In this document: positions 5,530 to 11,993 of the stretch, piece after piece
Numbering within the stretch: the stretch's first letter is position 1
Layout: each line of letters opens with the position of its first letter
Assembly: GCA_003644215.1 (NCBI GenBank)
Contig: QNBU01000009.1
Span: forward strand, 1-11,993
From: Planctomycetota bacterium
GTDB taxonomy: Bacteria; Planctomycetota; Phycisphaerae; Sedimentisphaerales; Anaerohalosphaeraceae
Direction of reading: 5' to 3'
DNA length: 11,993 bases
Translations under genes and position numbers: made by a program
The notes under the pieces: model-generated
Database searches by the model: none
Told to the model about the DNA's origin: nothing
The model's input: only the letters and a program-made list of their open reading frames with translations

Positions 5530-7622
5530 AGAACGAGCAAAGCCAAATAACGGACATATTCGGCATCAATGTTTTTAACGATGCAGTCATGCGGCAACGA
5601 CTGCCAAAAAACATTTACAAACAATTTGCCGCCATCCGTCAGGGACAAGGTGATTTTACGATCCGCATCGCCGATGTCATCGCCAATGCAATGAAAGACT
5701 GGGCGCTGGAAAAAGGGGCCACCCATTTCTGCCACTGGTTCCAGCCGATGACCGGGTTGACGGCGGAAAAACATGATTCGTTTATTTCACCCACACCGGA
5801 CGGCAAGACCATTATGGAGTTTAGCGGTAAGTTGCTTGTTCAGGGCGAACCCGACGCCTCGTCATTTCCATCGGGCGGGTTGCGCGCAACCTTTGAGGCG
5901 CGCGGCTATACGGCATGGGATTGCACTTCACCTGTTTTTGTCAAGGGCAAGACACTTTACATTCCGTGTGCTTTCTGCTCTTACACTGGTGAGGCCCTTG
6001 ATAAAAAAACCCCCCTGCTGCGTTCGATGGAAGCGGTCAGCAAACAGGCTGTCCGCGTACTGAAAGCCCTTGGCCAGGCCAATGTGCAAAGCGTTACTTC
6101 CACGCTGGGGCCGGAACAGGAGTATTTCCTGATCGACCGAGGTTTTTTTGAAAAACGGCTGGACCTGGTTCTGACCGGCCGAACCTTGTTCGGCGCCCCG
6201 TCTCCGCGCGGTCAGGAAATGGACGATCACTATTTCGGAACACTGCATGAACGCATTGCGGCATATATGAACGATGTCAATACTGAGTTGTGGAAACTGG
6301 GTGTTTCCGCAACAACCCAGCACAATGAGGTGTCTCCGGCGCAGTATGAACTGGCGCCGGTTTTCACAACGGTCAATGTCGCCACGGATCATAATCAGCT
6401 CACGATGGAAACGCTCGAAAAAGTCGCACTGCGGCATCATTTCGTCTGCCTGCTTAACGAAAAACCTTTTGTAGGCGTCAATGGCTCCGGCAAGCACAAC
6501 AACTGGTCAATGGTTACCGATACCGGCGTTAATCTGCTTGACCCGGGCAGCACACCCCATGAAAACATGGTTTTTCTCGTGTTCCTGTGTGCGGTGATTC
6601 GCGCGGTTGATAAGTATGCCAAACTGCTTCGTGCCTCGGTCGCCAATACCGGCAATGAACATCGCCTGGGCGCTAATGAAGCTCCGCCGGCCATTGTTTC
6701 GGTCTTTTTGGGCGACCAATTAAACGATATCTTAGAGCAACTGGCTGCCGGCGGCGCCAAATCCTCCCAAAAAGGCGGGGAGCTAAAACTCGGTATATCC
6801 ACCCTGCCGCCGCTTCCGAAAGACTGTACCGACCGTAACCGAACCTCTCCGTTTGCCTTTACCGGAAACCGATTTGAGTTCCGAATGGTTGGTTCCACTC
6901 AGTCCTGTTCTGGACCAAGCTTCGTCATCAATACGATTGTTGCCGATGTGCTGAGCGAAATCGCTGGTGCATTGGAAAAAGCAAGGGATGTCCGTAAAGA
7001 AACACACAAACTGCTTAAAAAAATAGCCAAAGATCATCATCGGGTCGTCTTTAACGGCGATAACTATGCTGACGCATGGGTTGTCGAGGCGGAAAAACGC
7101 GGCCTGCCGAACATTCGTTCAACCGTCGAATCGCTCGAAACCATTACGGAAAAAGAGCATGTCACCTTATTCAAAAAACATAAGGTATTAACCAAACAGG
7201 AACTGTACGCACGGACAGAAATTCTGCTTGAAGGATACAGCGGGAGCATCAACATTGAAGCCCTGACGATGCTGAATATTGCCAAGCGACAAATCATGCC
7301 CGCTTGTATCGAATATTCCGGTCGGCTGGCTTCGTCGATGGGTATTGTTGCTGATGCCGGGGTTGTCTGCAACTCAATGCAAACGATTCTTGAGAAGGTG
7401 TGCGGCCTGATTGATGAATTGGGTGCGGGAATTGAAGCATTGGAAACCACTGTGGATAAGGCCCAGTCGATCAGCAAACCCAATATGCAGGCCCGCGCTT
7501 ATCGCGACACGGTCATCCCGGCGATGGCAACTGTCCGCCAGGCGGCCGATGCACTGGAGATGCTGGTCGATGCGGACCTGTGGCCGCTGCCAAGTTATGC
7601 CGAGATGCTCTTTCTCAGGTAA
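5526..7622 (+). CDS. glnN: Glutamine synthetase type III
   Basis: A 698-residue GSIII enzyme, the usual length for this type and well above the 450-470 of GSI. It makes glutamine from glutamate, ammonium and ATP in the cytoplasm. Family motifs visible are 'LGPEQEYF' (194-201, metal-binding glutamates), 'NEVSPAQYELAPVF' (267-280), 'NVATDHNQLTMETLEKVA' just after, and 'VNGSGKHNNWSM' (318-329, the GS glutamate/ATP region). The C-terminus 'WPLPSYAEMLFLR' is also typical. The ATG at 5526 has AGGAG at ideal spacing. An in-frame ATG at 5481 would add 15 residues without a good site. A sigma54 promoter lies upstream and a terminator downstream, so it appears to be a single-gene transcript. It is followed by gltB, completing a GS-GOGAT pair. 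Nothing in the coding sequence looks damaged. Confidence 0.96.
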   Translation: MKNEQSQITDIFGINVFNDAVMRQRLPKNIYKQFAAIRQGQGDFTIRIADVIANAMKDWALEKGATHFCHWFQPMTGLTAEKHDSFISPTPDGKTIMEFSGKLLVQGEPDASSFPSGGLRATFEARGYTAWDCTSPVFVKGKTLYIPCAFCSYTGEALDKKTPLLRSMEAVSKQAVRVLKALGQANVQSVTSTLGPEQEYFLIDRGFFEKRLDLVLTGRTLFGAPSPRGQEMDDHYFGTLHERIAAYMNDVNTELWKLGVSATTQHNEVSPAQYELAPVFTTVNVATDHNQLTMETLEKVALRHHFVCLLNEKPFVGVNGSGKHNNWSMVTDTGVNLLDPGSTPHENMVFLVFLCAVIRAVDKYAKLLRASVANTGNEHRLGANEAPPAIVSVFLGDQLNDILEQLAAGGAKSSQKGGELKLGISTLPPLPKDCTDRNRTSPFAFTGNRFEFRMVGSTQSCSGPSFVINTIVADVLSEIAGALEKARDVRKETHKLLKKIAKDHHRVVFNGDNYADAWVVEAEKRGLPNIRSTVESLETITEKEHVTLFKKHKVLTKQELYARTEILLEGYSGSINIEALTMLNIAKRQIMPACIEYSGRLASSMGIVADAGVVCNSMQTILEKVCGLIDELGAGIEALETTVDKAQSISKPNMQARAYRDTVIPAMATVRQAADALEMLVDADLWPLPSYAEMLFLR

Positions 7623-7662
7623 CAGAGCCATCGTAAAACGATAGCAATCAAGCTGAAAGATT

Positions 7663-7700
7663 AACTCTGCCGGGTGAGATTGTCTGGCAGAGTTTTTGTT
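7663..7700 (+). terminator. Intrinsic terminator after glnN
   Basis: AACTCTGCC (7663-7671) pairs perfectly with GGCAGAGTT (7686-7694) across a 14-nt loop, and the stem runs into TTTTTGTTTG. It lies about 40 bp after the glnN stop. A smaller ATCGT-AAA-ACGAT hairpin sits at 7630-7642. Confidence 0.78.
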
Positions 7701-7754
7701 TGTCTTGTTAGAAATTCTTATCGTAATTATTAGCTGCTTTATAAGCAAAACAGA

Positions 7755-7784
7755 TTGAAAGATAACTCGCGTTTAAGGTACGAT
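7755..7784 (+). promoter_or_regulatory. Weak sigma70-type promoter candidate for gltB
   Basis: TTGAAA (7755-7760) and TACGAT (7779-7784) are 18 bp apart, lying between the glnN terminator and gltB. The match is fair only. If the small ORF starting at 7783 is translated, this cannot be its promoter. Confidence 0.3.
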
Positions 7785-7845
7785 GTCAACACAAGAATTA
7801 AATCGATATGCTTGTTTTTTTGGAAGCGAGCGTGAGCAGAAGTAA
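7783..7845 (+). CDS. Possible 20-residue leader ORF before gltB
   Basis: An ATG at 7783 with AAGG about four bases upstream opens a frame of 20 codons (MSTQELNRYACFFGSEREQK) ending 18 nt before the gltB ATG. Five of its 20 residues are Gln or Glu, which could in principle make translation sensitive to charged tRNA-Gln or tRNA-Glu. No attenuator hairpin follows it, and such short frames arise by chance, so this is a weak call. Confidence 0.22.
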   Translation: MSTQELNRYACFFGSEREQK

Positions 7846-7863
7846 CAACTGGCAGGAAAACTA

Positions 7864-10800
7864 ATGTCATTGATACCAAAAAATCAGGGTTTGTATGAAG
7901 CGAGACGAGAGCATGACGCCTGCGGGATCGGCGCCATCGTCAATATTTCCGGCAGGAAAGATCACTCCATTATTCAGCACGCCAAACAGGTTCTTTTGAA
8001 TCTGCACCACCGCGGAGCGGCTGGCGCTGATAATGTTACCGGTGACGGCGGAGGCATTCTTTGCCAAATTCCCCATGATTTTTTAGCAACAGAGGCAAAA
8101 AAACGAAACATTAAACTGCCTGAATCCGGTTGTTATGGAGTCGGCATGGTGTTTGGCTCTAAAGATGAAAAACTTCGTAATGCGTGCAATACATTGCTGG
8201 AGCAAGCAATCGCTCACTATGGGATGACGGTCGTGGATTGGCGGGTCGTGCCGGTGGCACGGGAGTGCCTGGGAGAAATAGCCCTGTCAGCGGAACCTTT
8301 TATTCAACAGGTTTTTGTAGATGGCTGCGGCCGGGCCGGCCAAGACCTGGAGCGAAAACTATTCCTGGCACGCAAGCGAACCGAACGACTGGTCAATGAA
8401 AAATATGGCGAAACGGCAGATGTTTTCTATATCAGCTCCCTTTCGTGTAAAACGATCTGCTACAAGGGGATGTTCATGGCCTGGCAGTTGTTCGCCTATT
8501 ATCCTGATCTCAATGACGAGCGATTTACTTCCGCTCTGGCGATTGTGCATCAGCGGTACAGCACCAACACATTTCCGAGTTGGCAGTTGGCCCAACCGTT
8601 CCGCTGTATCGCTCATAACGGTGAGATTAATACACTCAGCGGTAATCGCCACTGTATGCAAATGCGCGAAAACCGAATGGAATGCGCCGCCTTTGGCGAC
8701 GACCTCAGAGACCTGCTTCCGGTTCTGACGCCGGAGGCGAGCGACTCGGCCTGCTTTGATAATATGCTGGAGTTGCTGAATCAGGCCGGTCGCAGTATGC
8801 CGCATTCACTGATGATGATGATCCCGGAAGCATTCGGCGATAAATATCATATCAGCACCGACAAACGCTCTTTCTATGAGTATCATGCCTCGATCATGGA
8901 ACCGTGGGATGGTCCGGCGGCTATGGTCTTTACAGACGGGCGATTTTTGGGCGGAACGCTTGACCGAAACGGGTTGCGCCCCAGCCGCTATACGATCACA
9001 ACCGATGGTATTGTGGTGATGGCCAGCGAAACAGGGGTCGTGGAGTTCCCCCCTGAAAAAATCCGATCCAAGGGCCGTCTTCGCCCGGGCAAAATGTTCT
9101 TAGTCGATACCGAAGAGGGACGCATTATTACAGACAACGAGATTAAGGGAAGAATCTCACGGCAAAAGCCCTATCGCCGCTGGCTAAACCAAAACTGGAT
9201 CGAATTGAAAGGGCTGTTTGACACGCCGCATCTGGAGCATGGAACACCCGAAACTTTGACAAAACGGATGCAATCCTTTGGGTTTACCCGAGAAGAATTG
9301 CAGGTTCTTTTGAAACCTATGGCAATCCATGGGCAGGAACCCGTCGGCTCAATGGGCGCCGATAACGCCCTTGCCGTTTTGAGCGACCGCCCCAGGTTGC
9401 TGTACGATTATTTCAAACAGATGTTTGCCCAGGTTACCAATCCCCCCATCGACCCACTGCGTGAGGGATTAGTCATGAGTTTGATGAGCTTTACCGGAAA
9501 AAAGTTAAACATACTAGACGAGACGCCCCAGCATTGCAGGCAGCTCAAATTGCCGCATCCGGTATTGACCAATGAGGATATGGCTCGGCTTCGCCATGTA
9601 AACCGTAATGATTATAAGGTTCGAACAATTCGTTCGGTTTTCACTCTGGATAAAGACGACCCGACGCTGGGACTTGAAAAAGCCATTGACCAGCTCGTCA
9701 TAGATGCTGAAGAGGCCATTGTCCAGGAAGACGCCTCTTTGATTATTATCAGCGACAAAACGGCGAATGAAAAGAAAGCGGCCATTCCGGCACTACTGGC
9801 GGTTTCAGCCGTACACCATGCTTTAATCAAAAAAGGTCTGCGCGGCGAGGCCGGGGTGATCCTGGAAACAGGGGAAGCACGGGAAGTCCAGCATTTTTGC
9901 CTGTTGTGCGGTTTCGGGGCGAACGGCATCAATCCATATCTCGTTTTTGAGGTGCTTTGCCAGTTGCAGGAGCAGGATGATCTGCCGCAAGAGTTGGAAG
10001 CATCGCAAATTGCGAGCAACTATATCGCCGCCATTAAAAAGGGTATTTTGAAAACGATGAGCAAAATGGGGATATCAACGCTCCGCAGTTATTTCAACGC
10101 CCAGTTGTTTGAGGCAATCGGCATCAACAAAGATGTCATTGACAGGTATTTTACCGGAACCAGTTCACGAATCGGGGGTATTGGTCTGGAGCAAATCGCC
10201 GCCGATATTCAAAGGCGTCATAATGCGGCCTATGGCCCACAAAAGTTGGGTTCACTTGAATTGGATTTCGGCGGCGACTATATGTATCGCACCGATGGTG
10301 AGCGGCATCTATGGAATCCAACAACCATCAGTAAATTGCAGCACGCGGTTTTCTACGATAATCCAAAAGCATACGATGATTTCTCCAAAGCTATTAACGA
10401 CCAGAATGAAGCGCTGTGTACACTTAGAGGTCTCTTTAGGTTCAAAGACAGTCACGCAATTCCGCTTGAAGAGGTTGAACCGGCCCATGAAATTCTCAAG
10501 CGATTTTGCACCGGAGCGATGAGCCACGGCTCAATCAGCAAAGAGGCTCACGAGTGTATGGCTATCGCGATGAACCGCATCGGCGGCATGAGCAATACCG
10601 GCGAGGGCGGAGAAGACCCCGCGCGCTATGTCCCTGAACCCAATGGCGATTCCAAGAACAGTGCCATTAAGCAAGTCGCCAGCGGGCGATTTGGCGTAAC
10701 CATCGAATACCTTTCAAAAGGCAAAGAAATTCAGATCAAGATGGCCCAGGGTGCTAAGCCCGGTGAGGGGGGGCAATTGCCCGGCAAAAAAGTCAGTCAA

Positions 10801-11993
10801 GAAATCGCGACAATGCGTTACTCAACACCGGGCGTTACCCTGATATCGCCGCCGCCGCACCATGACATTTACTCAATTGAGGATTTGGCACAATTAATTT
10901 TTGACCTGAAGTGCGCCAATCCCGAAGCCAAGGTCTCTGTCAAGCTGGTTTCGGAAGTCGGCGTGGGTACAATTGCCGCGGGCGTTGCCAAGGGAAATGC
11001 TGATGAAGTCCTTATCAGCGGCTTTGACGGCGGCACCGGCGCCAGCCCGCAATCCTCCATCAAACATGCCGGTTGTCCGTGGGAAGTGGGTCTGGCCGAA
11101 ACCCAGCAGGTGCTGGTTATGAATAAACTGCGGGACCGTATCCGTGTCCAAACAGACGGGCAACTTCGTACCGGTCGGGATGTGGTCATCGCCGCGATGC
11201 TGGGCGCCGAGCAGTTCGGCTTTGGAACGGCCATCCTGGTCTGTCTGGGATGCACACTTCTGCGTAAATGCCACGAAGGCACCTGTACTTTCGGCATCGC
11301 AACACAGGATCCGGAATTGCGAAAACGATTTGCGGGAAAACCGGAAAATATCATCAACTATTTGACATTTGTCGCCGAAGAAGCACGCCAGTTGATGGCG
11401 CAGCTTGGTTTCCACACGGTCAATGAAATGGTCGGCCGCGTTGACATGCTCTGTATGCGGGATGCAATTGACCATTATAAAGCCAAGGGCCTGGATTATT
11501 CAATGATCTTCCACCAGCCCAAAGTCAAAGACACCGGCACATTGTTCAATTCGAAGACACAAACCAACCCCTTAAAAGAACATTTGGACTGGACGATTAT
11601 CGAGGAGGCAAAAGCGACGCTTGAAAAGGGCAAAAAGACAGAACTCCAAATGATGATCCAGAATACAGATCGCACCATCGGTACGATTCTGAGCAATCGT
11701 CTGGTCAAAAAATTCGGGCCGAACGGGCTTTCCGACGACACCCTTAAAATCGAATTTACCGGCTCGGCAGGTCAAAGCTTCGGCGCTTTTCTGACACAGG
11801 GCGTAACCTTAAAGTTGATCGGCGACAGCAACGACTATCTTGGCAAGGGACTCAGCGGCGGCAAAATCATCGTTGAAACACCGCCCGGATCACCCTTTCG
11901 GGCCCATGAAAACATCATCGGCGGCAACACCCTGCTCTATGGCGCCACACGCGGCGAGGCCTTTATCAACGGTATGGCCGGCGAGCGGTTCTG
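7864..11993 (+). CDS. gltB: Glutamate synthase (GOGAT) large subunit, 3'-truncated by the window
   Basis: The frame is open from the ATG at 7864 to the window end, 1376 codons; the family is usually about 1500, so roughly the last 130 are missing. The N-terminal Ntn glutaminase begins at catalytic Cys20 ('HDACGIGAIV') after a 19-residue propeptide and includes 'HNGEIN' (251-256), 'MEPWDGPA' and 'DRNGLRPSRY' (367-376). A central domain follows (about 460-760). The FMN synthase domain (about 820-1190) shows 'AKPGEGGQLPG' (964-974) and 'SGFDGGTGASP' (1052-1062). The 3Fe-4S cysteines are C1130, C1136 and C1141 (C-x5-C-x4-C). The GxGxG domain starts near 1290 ('GSAGQSFGAF', 1300-1309). The enzyme moves the glutamine amide group to 2-oxoglutarate. 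AGGA precedes the ATG at 7 nt. The electron-donor subunit (GltD) is not in the window. Confidence 0.96.
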   Translation, partial: MSLIPKNQGLYEARREHDACGIGAIVNISGRKDHSIIQHAKQVLLNLHHRGAAGADNVTGDGGGILCQIPHDFLATEAKKRNIKLPESGCYGVGMVFGSKDEKLRNACNTLLEQAIAHYGMTVVDWRVVPVARECLGEIALSAEPFIQQVFVDGCGRAGQDLERKLFLARKRTERLVNEKYGETADVFYISSLSCKTICYKGMFMAWQLFAYYPDLNDERFTSALAIVHQRYSTNTFPSWQLAQPFRCIAHNGEINTLSGNRHCMQMRENRMECAAFGDDLRDLLPVLTPEASDSACFDNMLELLNQAGRSMPHSLMMMIPEAFGDKYHISTDKRSFYEYHASIMEPWDGPAAMVFTDGRFLGGTLDRNGLRPSRYTITTDGIVVMASETGVVEFPPEKIRSKGRLRPGKMFLVDTEEGRIITDNEIKGRISRQKPYRRWLNQNWIELKGLFDTPHLEHGTPETLTKRMQSFGFTREELQVLLKPMAIHGQEPVGSMGADNALAVLSDRPRLLYDYFKQMFAQVTNPPIDPLREGLVMSLMSFTGKKLNILDETPQHCRQLKLPHPVLTNEDMARLRHVNRNDYKVRTIRSVFTLDKDDPTLGLEKAIDQLVIDAEEAIVQEDASLIIISDKTANEKKAAIPALLAVSAVHHALIKKGLRGEAGVILETGEAREVQHFCLLCGFGANGINPYLVFEVLCQLQEQDDLPQELEASQIASNYIAAIKKGILKTMSKMGISTLRSYFNAQLFEAIGINKDVIDRYFTGTSSRIGGIGLEQIAADIQRRHNAAYGPQKLGSLELDFGGDYMYRTDGERHLWNPTTISKLQHAVFYDNPKAYDDFSKAINDQNEALCTLRGLFRFKDSHAIPLEEVEPAHEILKRFCTGAMSHGSISKEAHECMAIAMNRIGGMSNTGEGGEDPARYVPEPNGDSKNSAIKQVASGRFGVTIEYLSKGKEIQIKMAQGAKPGEGGQLPGKKVSQEIATMRYSTPGVTLISPPPHHDIYSIEDLAQLIFDLKCANPEAKVSVKLVSEVGVGTIAAGVAKGNADEVLISGFDGGTGASPQSSIKHAGCPWEVGLAETQQVLVMNKLRDRIRVQTDGQLRTGRDVVIAAMLGAEQFGFGTAILVCLGCTLLRKCHEGTCTFGIATQDPELRKRFAGKPENIINYLTFVAEEARQLMAQLGFHTVNEMVGRVDMLCMRDAIDHYKAKGLDYSMIFHQPKVKDTGTLFNSKTQTNPLKEHLDWTIIEEAKATLEKGKKTELQMMIQNTDRTIGTILSNRLVKKFGPNGLSDDTLKIEFTGSAGQSFGAFLTQGVTLKLIGDSNDYLGKGLSGGKIIVETPPGSPFRAHENIIGGNTLLYGATRGEAFINGMAGERF

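Noticed and set aside
5928..6497. 189-codon minus-strand frame inside glnN
   Set aside because: It is antisense to the conserved core of GSIII and has no family features.
7685..7699. Second sigma54-like promoter before gltB
   Set aside because: TGGCAG...TTGT departs from the consensus at key bases, including the invariant -12 C, and it lies inside the right arm of the glnN terminator.
1..11993. CRISPR arrays, insertion sequences, phage genes, tRNA or rRNA genes
   Set aside because: No regularly spaced repeats, transposase-like frames, or tRNA/rRNA signatures were found on reading both strands.

Overview
The window looks like ordinary chromosome from a Gram-negative-type bacterium of moderate GC content. 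The gene content fits a member of the Planctomycetota/PVC group, possibly Phycisphaerae-like: a type III glutamine synthetase, a bifunctional RibBA, and an ECF sigma factor paired with a zinc-finger-less anti-sigma factor. This placement is tentative because it rests on protein character alone. I see no CRISPR array, insertion sequence, phage gene, tRNA or rRNA, and no clear new defence or mobile system. The unusual signals are regulatory.

Left part, all on the minus strand (about 5115 down to 1). A compact run of genes reads pgsA (phosphatidylglycerophosphate synthase family), ribBA (riboflavin precursors), a short lipoprotein of unknown function, an ECF sigma factor, its membrane anti-sigma factor, and an isochorismatase-family hydrolase. 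Junctions are overlaps of 4 and 14 bp, a direct abutment, a further 4-bp overlap, then a 30-bp gap, so a single transcript is likely. Downstream, a strong sigma70-type promoter (TTGACA, 17-bp spacer, TAGACT) on the same strand drives a roughly 290-nt non-coding leader in front of thrS. Only the first 22 codons of thrS are in the window.

Right part, all on the plus strand (about 5319 to the end). This is a nitrogen-assimilation pair. glnN (glutamine synthetase III) lies behind an exact match to the sigma54 -24/-12 consensus. Its leader carries two consecutive stem-loops, one a perfect 15-bp stem. A good intrinsic terminator follows glnN, and then gltB (glutamate synthase large subunit) begins and runs off the window after 1376 codons. 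Together the two enzymes form the GS-GOGAT cycle: GS makes glutamine from glutamate and ammonium, and GOGAT makes two glutamates from glutamine and 2-oxoglutarate. The sigma54 promoter suggests control by nitrogen status through an NtrC-like activator that is not encoded here.

The two halves diverge from a 490-bp intergenic region (5035-5525) that holds a candidate minus-strand promoter for pgsA, a spaced palindrome, the sigma54 promoter and the glnN leader.
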